Origin: Fallopia convolvulus
Taxonomy: Eukaryota; Streptophyta; Magnoliopsida; Caryophyllales; Polygonaceae
Assembly: GCA_964016875.1 (NCBI GenBank)
Contig: OZ024720.1
Span: 25,423,742 to 25,487,741, forward strand
Direction of reading: 5' to 3'
Length of the DNA: 64,000 bases
A program made the translations under genes and the position numbers. The notes beneath the pieces were generated by a model. That model was not told the origin of the DNA, did not search any database, and saw only the letters and a program-made list of their open reading frames with translations. Positions within the stretch are counted from its first letter, which is position 1. Every line of letters starts with the position of its first letter. Below, in pieces: positions 11,973-22,945 of this stretch.

Positions 11973-13905
11973 CTAGTGTTTTGAGACCCAAGCAAGATGA
12001 CTCTTGCCCGGTCCCTTGCAAGGGAAAACATTATCATTCAAGATATAGTGAGCAATGTTGATGTCTTGAGAATTTAGAGAGTTGGAGTTCTTTTGATGAT
12101 TAGCATGATGTTTTTGTTTATTTAGGAACTCACGGTTTCTAAGGGTTTGGGCTCTCTTCTTGGGACATGCTTCCTTGTAGTGCCCATGAGCACCACAATT
12201 CCAGCACGTCTTATAGTATTCTCCCAAGTAATACTTTGGGTGTGGTCTCTGGATCCTGTTCCTATCCATGGTTTCCTTGTTATACACCCATGACCCGTTT
12301 CCCTTAGCAATTTGGACATAAAGTCTATGTCTAGTGTTCCCAGTGTAATAATCTCTCTCACCACAGTTCCCACTTTCTAGGACCCTGATTTTCTCCTCAA
12401 GATGAGCATTTTTCTGTTTCTCACATTGAAGTTCTAAGTCCCTACACTCATGGATTTCATGTTCACTCAGGGGTGACTTACCGTTCTTTGAGCACTCTCC
12501 TTTGTATCCTATGCCATGTCTGGCTGGGACAAACTTAATTTGGGAACTAGAGGCTTCAAGATGTTCGGGAGTCTTACTCAGGTTTTGCAAGAGGGTGTTC
12601 TCATCTTTCTCTAGAGTTTTGATTTCTTTTTCTAGATCTACGATGTGAGACACATGGGACTTGAGTTTTTCGAGAAGGGATATGCAGTTGGGACAGGGTT
12701 CAAGACCAACTAATTGAGCATTTATGTGTTCCTGTTTTTCCAACTTGTTTTGCAGTTTTATGTTATCTTTGACAAGACTTGAAAGGATTTTCAACAGCTC
12801 AGGTTTTTCATAGTTATTTAGAGAATCAAGAACATTTTCAGTGGTTACCTCACTGGGTTGTTCCCCAGTGGTTTCTTCTATGGCCATGCCACACATGTCT
12901 TCCCAGGACCATGACTCGGGATCTTCGTCTTCATCATCGCTCCATGTGGCGATGTAGGCCTTTTTTCCTTACTTCCGGCCATCAGTTCCCTGTGGACATT
13001 CCTTAACGAAGTGTCCTTTCTTGTTACACTTGTAACATGTGACATCGGAGAGGTCCTTCTCTACGGGTTTTCTTTGGGAACTCTGTCCTTTTCCCCAGTT
13101 CCCACTGTTTCTTTGGGACTTCCCTTTGTAGAAGTTTCGAAGAGCCTTTGTTACGAGAACTAGCTCCTCATCCTCTTCTTCTTCGGAGTCTTCGTTTTGT
13201 TCTTGAGTTGATTTGAGCATCTTCTCAATCTTGAGTGCGATCCCTCGATGAGCTCGAGTTTGTTCCTTGTCATCGATCTTTCTCTTCTCGTGTCCTACTA
13301 GCTTTCCAAACACTTGATGGAGCATGAGTGTTCTATTTTCCGGATTTTCCTAGAACATTGTTCTCTCGTTTGCCCATTCTCCAGTCAATCCGTTGAAGAG
13401 TTGTTGGACCTTCTTCTTTGGTGATCCCCAAGCCTTCCATTTTGGTGCAAAGTCCTTCAAATCGGGACTGGTAGCTATTGACAGACTCTCCCATCTCCAT
13501 TTGGAAGTTGTAGAACTCCCTTTTTGCATTCATCTGAAGATCTTCTCGGAGATCTGAGTTCCCAACGTGAATTTGTTGGATAGCTTCCCACATTTCCTTA
13601 GCTGTGTCAAGGTTTGCTACCCTGTCACAGTCTTGTACGCACATGGACCTCTTCAGGTATTGTTTGGCTTTGTAGTTTGCCTCCATACACTTGTATTCGT
13701 TGGGTCCCCACTTTGAGAGGTCGTTGACTATAGTTGGATCGATTTCGAAGTTGCCTCTCCCGATAACACACCAGGCTTGGTAGTCTTGGCCACGCATCCA
13801 ATCTTTTATGTCGCGTTGCCAGCTTTCAAATCTTCTTATAATAAGCCTTGGCGGCTTACTAGTGTTGTTCCGCACCTGAGTAAGTTCCTGAGCCATCTGA
13901 TACAT
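11973..13905 (-). pseudogene. Copia gag with two CCHC knuckles (broken)
   Basis: The ATG at 13905 opens a capsid-type region (FESWQRDIKDWMRGQDYQAW). The frame shifts near 13330 and continues at 12969-13325 with the knuckle CYKCNKKGHFVKECP. An in-frame TAA at 12969-12971 follows; the same frame then continues from 12968 (KAYIATWSDDE) through a coiled-coil-like acidic part to a second knuckle CWNCGAHGHYKEACP near 12150-12200. It ends at a TAG at 11973, and pol starts in another frame 14 bases on. Two knuckles separated by a long spacer fit Sirevirus gag. Pol is directly downstream. Confidence 0.88.
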
Positions 13906-13935
13906 GCGATGCTAACACAAATCTATAGCAAACCA

Positions 13936-13947
13936 GCTCTGTTACCA
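13936..13947 (-). other. Primer-binding site, initiator tRNA-Met type
   Basis: On the minus strand TGGTAACAGAGC lies two bases inside the 5' LTR. It differs by one base from the usual plant copia PBS TGGTATCAGAGC. Confidence 0.85.
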
Positions 13948-13949
13948 AT

Positions 13950-15008
13950 TGTTGGATCGTAAACGGTTAGCAAAGAGCTTGGGAACTGGCCATTAAGCTG
14001 TTCCCAAGGCAGCGGAAGTAAACAGTTCGCAAGTATGAAAGACAGTAAAAACACAGTTCCTTTATAGAGGAACCCCACTACAACCAACTAGTTGTATGGG
14101 TAAACCTCTACCTCCGCTTGGAGGATTTTGAATGACTTACTTGTATTGATTGCTTTGTTCCTTAGTTACAACAACCGGATTCACATTTCTCTGTTCCTAC
14201 GAGTTCTTCGTAACTCTAGCAACACCAGTAAATCCTCTCAACTGAGTTCCTAAGCTCACAACACCAAATTACAAATAACTCAAACCTTGCACCGACTTCT
14301 CAGTTCCCTTGTCTTTGGGAACTTCGGCTTCACCGTCGTTGAGATCACACACTCGCCGACGGGGACTTCTCTTCCTTTTCTTTCTTTTCTCAGGTGTGGG
14401 TGTTTGAGAGTTCTGGGAGAAGTACTCAATCCGAGTACTATTCATTTGGCTTTATAGTCCAGGTTAGCTTGGGCAGTCGCATCTTTCGTTTGTGTCTAAA
14501 ATGCCCTTTGCTTGATGCCCAAGTTGTACTTTCTTCACATGTGACTTTGGTTTGAACTAGGTCAACTTCTTGGATCAATCGGACCGTTGGATGAAGCGTG
14601 ACAGTCTGATCCTCAGACTGTTCCTTCGGGCTGTCCGAGACAGAATCCCGCGATCTGCGCTGAACGGTCGTTGTCCTCACATGTGAGTTCCCCCTGCCAT
14701 GAGAACTGTCTTCTTTAGAGTTCCCTTGATGGAAACTCTTCATCGTTGTAAGTTTGTGTTCTCTTGATCATTTCTGGGAGTTCCCATTTCATGGGAACTT
14801 TCCTCTTCAGAGTTCCCTTGATGGAAACTCTGCATTGTGACCTGCTGTGGCTTTTGGTCATTCATAGGAGTTCTTGGCTGTACCTGTGTTCCTTAGAATA
14901 CTTGAACAAACCACATTAGTTCCCTATGGTGTTTGTCATTATCAAAACTCGGAGAATTACATCGTTGATCCGTGGTTTAGAACCGGAGGTCCCAACAACG
15001 TCCCAACA
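13950..15008 (-). repeat. 5' LTR of Sirevirus-like element
   Basis: Partner of 4036-5092, with TG...CA ends and followed by TSD TTTTA at 15009-15013. In minus orientation this is the promoter-bearing LTR. Confidence 0.93.
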
Positions 15009-15130
15009 TTTTACATAATTATTTAATCTAAATTTATTTCTAAAATACAATTATTTAATATTGATTGATCCTAAAAAGTTACATAGATGTAAGTTAATAT
15101 GTTTATAATACAAATTTTATGAATTAATTA

Positions 15131-15218
15131 TTATGAAAAAATATTAATTTTAATTTTTTCACTTGATGAAAAGTGGCACAAATTTCTACATATTTGGTTT
15201 CTATTTTAGTATTGTATT
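15131..15218. repeat. 88-bp perfect direct repeat, right copy
   Basis: Identical to 2695-2782. Beyond it the sequence continues (GGGGTAGATT) into the duplicated 3' flank of the kinase gene. Confidence 0.9.
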
Positions 15219-15588
15219 GGGGTAGATTGCAAAAAAAAAAAAAGTTAATATGTTGGGTGGGTAAAAGTGGTGAAGATATGTCTCATGTAGAAGAGGAAAT
15301 GTGACGGAAATTTAAGGCAATAATCAAAGTTATTTGGCTCAATTTTTTTTAGTGTTTTGATGGATGTGAAAACGATCTTGAAGCTCCAATATCCTCTTCT
15401 ATTACAAGCGGTAATAATCCACATATCACATAAGCTATATATAAGATATCCATCACACACATAATGTTGGTATCCAAAAACAGAAAGACCTCAAAATCTA
15501 TATCAGAAAATGGGTAATTTACATAAAAATGATTCTGGATTCACATCCGCAAATTCATGCCCAGATTACCACTATTCAAACCGAGATT
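15219..15588 (-). pseudogene. Duplicated 3' end of the LRR pseudokinase gene
   Basis: This stretch matches about 16070-16480. It includes the 3' UTR and the last coding bases: the stop codon complement is at 15541-15543, and about 15 preceding codons (GNLGMNLRM-type ending) run to 15588. Similarity to the gene then stops abruptly. It is a partial duplicate, not an expressed exon. Confidence 0.85.
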
Positions 15589-16432
15589 AAAAATTGGTCA
15601 TGGGAGGAGAGAGGTATTAAAAAAATATTAAAATGAGAAAAGAGGGTGTGAAAAAGTTCATGACCTGGTCACCACTATGACCAAAATTCATCTTGGACAT
15701 ATATATGACTTTGTGACACGTATAAAAATGGGCAAAAGAAGCTTTTATTTTTAAAAATAAAGAGAGAGAGTATGATTATTATATTTTGGTGATTAAAAAA
15801 ACTGGTCTACCAATAAATATACTCTTAGAATGTTTGGTTTTTCTTGTAGAGTTGCATGTTCTTTTTTTTTTTTTTTGAAAAAGGAAAAAAATTAGACGAG
15901 CCTAGGGAGTGGAATGGTTTCATAGAAAGTCGGAGAAGTGAGTAGGTTAGGTTTTTTTGTCAAAACTTATGGAAAAAAAGTTAATTTTAATTTATTCACA
16001 TGATAATAAGTGGCACAAATTTCTACATACTTGGTTTCTACTCTAGTACACTGTTTGGTTTCTGCTTTAGTAGTACTGGGGTAGATTAATATCTTGGGTA
16101 AAAGTGGTGAAGATGTGTCTCATGTATGTAGATGAGGAAATGTGACGGAAATTCAAGGCAATAATCGAAGTTATTTGACTCATTTTTTTTAGTGAAAAGA
16201 TGATGTGAAAACGATCTTGAAGCCCTAAATATCTACATTTTCACCAAGCATGATATGCAGATTTTTGCAAGTTTAAGCTCAAATATCCTCTCCTATTACA
16301 AGCGGTAATAAACCACATACCACATACGCTATAAATAAGATATCCATCACACAGAATGTTGGTATCCAAAAACAGAAAGACCTCAAAATCTATATCAGAA
16401 CATGGGTAATTTACATAAAAATGATTCTGGAT
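15589..16432. other. Spacer; gene-proximal copy of the duplicated intergenic block
   Basis: 15589-15825 has no recognised content. From 15826 the sequence repeats the UBC-side spacer (compare 1926 onward), then a diverged version of the 88-bp repeat near 15970-16060, then the 3' UTR of the kinase gene. No further gene is seen. Confidence 0.7.
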
Positions 16433-19140
16433 TCACATCCGCAAATTCATGCCCAGATTACCACTATTCAACCCGAGATTTCCACTGCTCGTCCATGTTT
16501 GTTGAACCTGAATCGAATACTGCAAATACCACAGAACATCCTCCATTGAAGGGCGCCTGCTTGGTTCTTTGTTGAGGCAGTTGATGGTGATCTCAATTGC
16601 TGTCTTTAGTGACTGGTATGCAAAAGTACCCCTAAGAGATGAGTCAACTGCCTGCTGTAGCAGAGCTGCATTTTCACCCAAGCTACTCTCAAGCTGCAAG
16701 AACAAATTCAAAGCAATATAATCTGGTATAGAGCTAACAGCTAAGGGAAGGAAGTTAAACATTGGTCACAAATGAATTACCTCTTGCTTCAGTTCATCTA
16801 TTTCATTTTCTGATGAGACTTGCTTCCCTGTTAGCAATTCAATCAGAATCACTCCAAGCTTGTAAATATCGTCTTTCTCTGCATTGGCGCTATACAAAGG
16901 AACGTCTCCTGCTTCCTGGAATTGAAGACCAAAAAGGTACTTGAATCAGATTGAGATACAAGCATAATTACACAAAACATTTGATCATTTTTTATTTTGT
17001 TACCTTGGGTGGTAAAGGGATTTTATAGCTGCTCACTTTAGGAGTGAGGCATTCATCTAACAACACATTCTCAATCTTCAGATCATTTCCAAAGATTCGG
17101 GGTGTCGTTCCAGTGTGCAGGAAGTGAACTCCCCTTGCAATTCCCATGGAGATTGTCATCCTCTGGGGCCACTTCAAACCTTCTTTCCTTCTCCAATCTG
17201 CCAAACAAGCAAAACCCTCGACTTCTTACCTCCATTCCTCTAAATGAAAAGATTCATTACAATTTGCAATTAAACAAGAGTAGATATTTTTTTTTTTAAC
17301 CTGTGAGGTGATCCCTCAATGACCCATTGGGCACATGTTCAAGCACAACAAAAATGGTGCTTCCCTTGTTGTTTCGGTCCTGATGCGTCACAACACAGTG
17401 GCCAATGATGCTAACTAGATTTTGGTGCCTTAATTGTGATATTACCTCCATGTGCCGCTTCATGTTTTTGGCTGAATGCTTATGCTTCATTTTTATGCTC
17501 TTGATCAACACTTGTGTTCTATTTCTTAGCAATCCCTTGTAAATCTGTGAACATAAAAACGCAAATCAAGTTTTTCAATCCAATTTACATGTCGTGTTGC
17601 CAAAATGCTAAGCTAACTTCTTTACCTGTCCCTGAGACCCTTCATCCCTCACCAGATTTGCTGAGTCAAAGTTGTCAGTAGCTTCCTCCAACTCTTCCAA
17701 TGTCAAGTCATAGAAGGGTGGGAGGCTAAGACCTGGCATCCTCAATGTCTTTGGCATGTATTCTGCAACCAAAGTTCACATTCACATTCAAGTTTTTGAT
17801 CACTTAGACATGAATCCATTATGAATAATGACTTCTAATCATTTAACCGGAGTATTCCAGGCAAAATAAAGAATCTCCTTACTTGAATTCGCAGAAGGCG
17901 GTGCAGTGGGAGCAGATGCCTTTGCTGAAGTTTGCCTGTTGATCATCTTATTGCTAGAATACGTAGATACTCTCTTCCTACAGATGATCCAAACTAACAC
18001 ACCAAGACCAAGACCAACAACAACAACAATGCCAATGGTAATTGCTATCACAATTCCTAGTTTAACTCCTGAATCTTGCCGGTCCCCTTTCTTCTTAGAG
18101 TTCTTATGCTTGCTAGGGGGCTTAACAGCCAATGCTTGTCTTTGGCAATATGACAAAGCGTGCTGATGCTTAGCCCTCGAAAGACAGTTCCAAGAAGTAA
18201 ACACATTCTTGTTTGAAGATTTTGATCCTATGCAACTTGGGAGGTTACCCATCAAGAGGTTTCTTGAAATATCTACAGTCCATAGTTTTCCACCACAAGC
18301 TGTTCCCTTTGGGATGGCTCCTGTGAGCTGATTTCCAGCCAAATTGAGATACCATAATGCTGGTAATGAGAAGATGAAAGATGGGATTGGTCCAACAAGA
18401 TGATTTGATGACACATCTAGCCATTGGAGAGCATAGAACTTGTTAAATTGAGAAGGGACCTCGGATCTGAAGGAGTTGTTTTGCAATTTAATGTATACAA
18501 GGTTGCTTCCTAAATACGGGAACTGGGGTCCAATTTGGTTGTTTCCAAGATCAATTTCTTTGAGGGATTCTAACCCACTTAGATCAGGAACAGTCCCATT
18601 GATTATGTTATTAGACAAAACAAGGCTTTGGAGGCTCTTCAAGGATGCAATGGATAATGGGATGTCACCATATATGAAATTTGAGCTGATGTTAAGCATT
18701 TCTAGAGAAGAAAGCCTGCTTATTTTTGATGGGATTGGGCCCCACAAGCCCAGTGACACAAGTGAGAGTTTTTTCAAGCCTGGAAGCTTGGTGATAACAG
18801 TGAATAGAGAGTCAATGGAGAAGGACCCAGATAGAGATTGCTGAGATGCAACAAAGTTTGCATCTTGTTTTGAGGATTGAGAGGAGTTCCTGGCTCCAAT
18901 GACAGTTAATTCCGTTACATGGTTTCCTGAGCAAACTACAGCCACAGAAGAAGATGAAGGAAGGTAGCAGAAGTTTGTCCACCTGTTCCTTTCCTTGATG
19001 GCTTCTGGGTATTCAAGATGCTTTTGGATTTGGAGGAGAATTCTGGACTCTGAAGTGCTCAATTGTGCATATGATCCCCCAAACTGAACCGAAACTAGAA
19101 CTTGAAAAAACAAGTAAAACCACACCCCAAATTTGTACAT
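16433..19140 (-). CDS. LRR receptor-like protein, probable inactive kinase (LRR-VI type)
   Basis: Six exons with GT-AG borders in matching phase: 19140-17883, 17762-17626, 17544-17301, 17197-17004, 16915-16781 and 16693-16433 (stop TGA), giving about 742 residues. Order: signal peptide (residues 1-25), N-terminal cap, about seven LRRs (NISSNFIYGDIP, VLSNNIINGTVP, NLAGNQLTGAIP), juxtamembrane, one membrane helix (GIVIAITIGIVVVVGLGLGV), then a kinase-like domain from exon 2 (YMPKTLRMPGLSLPPFYDLT). The domain keeps a Lys in the VAIK position (VLIKS) and D-L-K-x-x-N in the catalytic loop. It lacks HR before that Asp (GNDLKIEN), and DFG is replaced (KVSSYKI). Closest remembered relatives are At1g14390, At2g02780 and At3g03770, annotated as inactive LRR kinases. 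A signalling or scaffold role at the plasma membrane is inferred. The start is the first ATG before the signal peptide. No frame breaks. Confidence 0.92.
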
Positions 19141-20789
19141 TGGATCACTCTATTCTTGAGAAAAGCTAGAACCTTTGGTGAGTAGTAAAAGCCCAGACAA
19201 GAAATTTGAAGCTTTTGAGAAAAGAAAGAGCAGTAGTACCTTTCTGAGGAGGATGAAGGATCAAAAGTTCGGAGGAATGTCACCTGGGTATAGTAAAACA
19301 CACAGTTTTGTCTTCTGGGTTTTGGTCAAAATGGCCAAAATGACATTCAAGCATGCAATACTAATCTATAGAAGCAGAGAAGAGTGGAAAAGGAGCAGGG
19401 TTTTCTGATAGCACATTGAATTGCTGCACAAACCGTATATTTGCTTTCATTTACTGATAGAGAATTGAAAGAATGAGAGAGAGAAACATATAGATAGGGC
19501 CCCCCCAAGGACAGAAAGAAAGTGAAATTATTAAAGGCTCATCCCAATATGAAATGAAATATCTTATGCATAGAGATCCAAAAGAGAGCTAAGATTTCCA
19601 AGTTTACAAAGATGAAGAGATAAAAAAGAGGTTGTGTGGGAAGCTGGAAAGATACCAAACATGGTACAGAGAAGTGGTTGCCAATCTGTCAGTGCACAGA
19701 ATGAAGTGTTTAGTGTGTAGTAGTAATACTTGTAGTAGTGTGCCATGAGTAAAGTAGGCCGGGGGAGGTGCGATCTCCTGCTACGCAACTCAACTAAACA
19801 AACTTGCTTTTGGGTGTGTTTTCACCGTTGGATCTCTTATAGATATCGTAGATCAAATAATTACACCACTATGATACTCTTGTGACATGATTACTTGAAT
19901 TTCACCTGCGATCAGTACAAATAAATTATATGATAATTATTGGGTGCTTAAGGGATAAGTGTCGGTGGGTTTTAAGTTCTTGGAAAAATGATGAATAAAA
20001 ATAATAATTGTTGAAATATGAAATGGAGACAGGTGTATATTTGTCCAATAGCAGAAGAGGAGCATTTATTTGGAGATATAAATAAGTGCCACCTAATTCC
20101 CTGCAGTACTACATTAGAGTACTTGCTAAGATTATTATTGATTGGAATGCTACATATTCTCCTTGTAATTTGGGAAAACTTGCCTATTATTATGCGGGTT
20201 AACGTCTAGTAAGATTAGGCATATTTGGTAGTATGAAAAGACAGAGCACTACATAACATGCAGTGGATTAAAATATGCAGGTGGAGGGCAAAAGAGAACT
20301 GAAAAGGAACCAAAAGTTGGCATCCAACTCATCAACTGTTTTCATCAACTTGCAAGTGCAAGATTCTATGGCGTACAGGGACATGGATTTTATCTCATAA
20401 AATATAAGAAATTTTCTTTATCTAATCAAATGGACATCATATACTTCGGTGATATCAAGTGTTTCAAAAAACAATACTTTTCTCTGGTGTTGTATTTTTA
20501 TCTGGATTACCCTGTTGAATTAGTAGTCTCGATCCATGTTTTGAATGAATCAATACTTAATTATTATATTCGTTGATTTTCTTAGTAAGTAGTTAACAAT
20601 CCGAATTTAGTTATCTATTTAATTGAATTTGGTAAATTCCACATGGATTGGGCGGAATTTGTAAAACTGCAAGACGCACTATCAAATTACATATATGAAA
20701 TTTATTTTAATTATAATATATACCTATATAAATATTATCTTATTCTTAAAAATATTATTTATAAATTTATTTCATTATCGTAAAATAGT
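19141..20789 (-). promoter_or_regulatory. 5' UTR and upstream region of the LRR pseudokinase gene
   Basis: The first few hundred bases upstream of the ATG at 19140 are expected to hold the 5' UTR and promoter. A GA-rich stretch at about 19465-19490 (AAAGAATGAGAGAGAGAAAC) is seen. I cannot place a transcription start. 19800-20789 is AT-rich with no gene or repeat that I recognise. Confidence 0.45.
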
Positions 20790-21245
20790 TGACGCTATGG
20801 TAGAACAAACACAAACTTATAAGAAAAATTGTACAAATAAGAAGAGAAAACAAGAGAAATTATTAACCCAGTTCGTTAGAATGACTACGTTTAGGGACAC
20901 TACCAAACCATGAACTTTCCACTAGATATGAGGATTACAAGACCTGCTCTTCGTGATCTACACTTATCTGATCAGTCTAACCTAACCTCTCTAACTCTAT
21001 CTGAATTTTCGCTCTCTATTTTTCAGTTTTTTCTAGCAAACATCACAATTACAATAATTATGGGTATTTATGGAGGATCCTAGGCATAAGGATAGAAACA
21101 TGATATTACAGGGATAGAAATTCCAATATCTTCTACATATATTTCTTTCCTAATATCCAATATCTTGCATCGCCTTAATGATAGAAAATCTCATCTACCA
21201 AAAATAAAAGACACAATCTATCCAAAGGTTCTATCAAGCTTTCTG
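20790..21245 (-). repeat. Short copia LTR, left copy (diverged)
   Basis: It matches 36866-37342 over most of its length: AGAATGACTA, GGAGGATCCTAGGCAT, and ATCTCATCTACCAAAAATA near the right end. The left edge is worn (GTTGACGCTATGG against TCGACCCCCTATCACAACGG), so the boundary is approximate. It may be the 3' LTR of the element whose 5' LTR is at 36866, or a separate copy. Confidence 0.75.
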
Positions 21246-21266
21246 ATACGCTGTGTTTTGTACAGC

Positions 21267-22244
21267 TGATGCGACCTCCGTCATGGATGCTAGCCAAGAG
21301 GACGACGCATTCACACTTCGCTCGGATGGTCCCATCACTCGTGCCAGAACTCGAGCAATCCAAGATGCAACGAGGTCTCTTGTGGCGCGCCTCTCCGCAG
21401 GCCACGGCGCGCCCTACACCGCGACCTCGCTCGGCACCGTCACCACCATCAGCGCCGAGGAACCTCGCGTCGAGCTCTCGGATCGACCTCGCCAAGGCGC
21501 GCCAACCTCGAGCATCGGATCGCAAGCCGAGGTCGCCTCCAGCCGTCGCCAAGACCTCGGAGCCAAACTTGAGGTTCTCGCATCGGACCTCGGGATCGAG
21601 TCTCAACTTGAGGTTCTCGGAAGCATCGGCGAACCTCAAGTCCTCGAGACCTCGCTAGCGCTGTCACCAGCGTCCCGCGTCGTGCCAGCGACCTCGCCAG
21701 CGCCCCGACGCGCACCGTGACTTCGCCAGCGCCGAGTCCCAGCCTTGCCAGCGTCGCGACAGCCTTGTCGTGACACTCCCGGCACGGTCACGGACGACCT
21801 ATCCATTTTTAGTACTTTTATGCATTCTTTCTATTATGGAACATTACTATTGTTAGTTTTACACATTTAGAAGGACATTTATGGGCCTTGCGCCGACCAC
21901 TTTTGGACCGCGCCGTTGGGCCTCTAGCTTGCATGCTAGCCCTAGGCGCGCCGCCTCCTTTTTAGGGTTTCTTTGCATTTGCTTCAGCCGCCTCTCTATA
22001 TAAGGGAGAATAGGCTTATGTTTTCTTTTAGCGCACATTTAGGGTTTAATTCAAGTTGAGGTTTCTCCTTAATTCTATCCTAGTGCTTGCGCCGCCCCTC
22101 TATTCTCAAACAACACAATTGCTCTCAAATTCTCCCTCTTGTTCGTACCAATTCACAATCAAATCAGCCTTCCGCTACGCTTAATTGAGACCCACTACTC
22201 AAGCCAACGATCGATCCGAGGCATCCCAAACGAGGGACGCATCA
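21267..22244 (+). repeat. 5' LTR of chromovirus-like gypsy
   Basis: Partner of 28227-29203. A TATA box CTATATAAG is at 21996-22004. The early part is CpG-rich and encodes, in frame, the sequence GPITRARTRAI that forms the tail of pol in the 3' copy. The end could be 3 bases later (ATCAACA). Confidence 0.92.
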
Positions 22245-22247
22245 ACA

Positions 22248-22257
22248 CAGAGCCAAG
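22248..22257 (+). other. Probable primer-binding site
   Basis: CAGAGCCAAG follows the LTR by 0-3 bases and fits the 3' part of an initiator tRNA-Met type PBS (TATCAGAGCCA). The 5' half does not match, so the assignment is weak. Confidence 0.4.
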
Positions 22258-22945
22258 GTTTGAGTAAGTCTCGTTCAACCCTTCTAGTTCATTCTCACAC
22301 GTCTTTCCGCCAATTCAAACCCTAGATTCATCCTCCACTTCGCATATCCGCCATCTAGGATCCCAATTTTTTTTTTCTTTGCTTCGTAATTCATTCAAAA
22401 AAAAATCAACCGTACCCTAACTCATTCGATCTATTGATTTTGGTGAAGTTGTTGCTTTGTCTTGCTAGTTGCATGTACTTAGGACTTGTTTTGCCAATTT
22501 CTCTTGTGCTTCGTATGATTGTTTGCGTGTTGATTATCTAATTGTTGAATCGGTTCTAGAGGAGAAAACCTAGTCCGATTTATTTGTTAAAAAAAAAAAC
22601 TTGTTCTTCGACTACAAAGCCAAAATAAGGTAACTAGTCGATTGGATTGAAAAAAAAGAAGAAAATCTCGTGAAGATCACAAGCCAAAATAAGGCAAGAT
22701 CCTTCACTTTTGCTTTCAAATTTCGCAACTTTCATTGCTATCATTGCTTTCCTTGCGTTATTGGTTTCGAACTTGCCTTGTCTTGCTTAGCTTGCATTGT
22801 AATTTTCGGATCCACTTCATTGATCGAGTTTGAGTGAACTTTAGCCTTGCCAATCCTTCAACGTGTGGTTTGAACACAAGGGTCGGCTTGACTTAAGCGA
22901 ACTGTAACTCTTGTTTAGTTGCTTGTGAACTTCTTACTTGCTTCG
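22258..22945 (+). other. Leader between PBS and gag of gypsy element
   Basis: Untranslated leader, T- and A-rich with several homopolymer runs. It contains two similar stretches, near 22610-22645 and 22675-22700, around the phrase AAGCCAAAATAAGG. No gene is seen. Confidence 0.5.

Larger units (their letters stand above)
4036..15008 (-). mobile_element. Sirevirus-like Ty1/copia LTR retrotransposon (defective)
   Basis: A 10,973-bp element with LTRs at 4036-5092 and 13950-15008 and a perfect 5-bp target duplication TTTTA at 4031-4035 and 15009-15013. It lies on the minus strand in the order 5' LTR, PBS (initiator tRNA-Met type), gag with two CCHC knuckles, protease, integrase, reverse transcriptase, RNase H, a third ORF, repeated polypurine tracts, 3' LTR. 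Integrase ahead of reverse transcriptase is the copia order. The long gag, an extra ORF after pol, LTRs near 1 kb and the string TCATCATCAAAAAGGGGGA at the PPT point to the Sirevirus (Maximus/SIRE) lineage. Gag, pol and the third ORF all carry stops or frameshifts, so the copy should be non-autonomous. Confidence 0.95.

Noticed and set aside
2695..15218. The 88-bp pair as LTRs or a TRIM element
   Set aside because: No TG...CA ends, no PBS or PPT next to them, and the copia element between has its own LTRs and target duplication.
15245..15460. Small minus-strand ORF in the duplicated spacer
   Set aside because: It lies in duplicated 3' flank of the kinase gene, is not kept open in the sister copy and has no domain.
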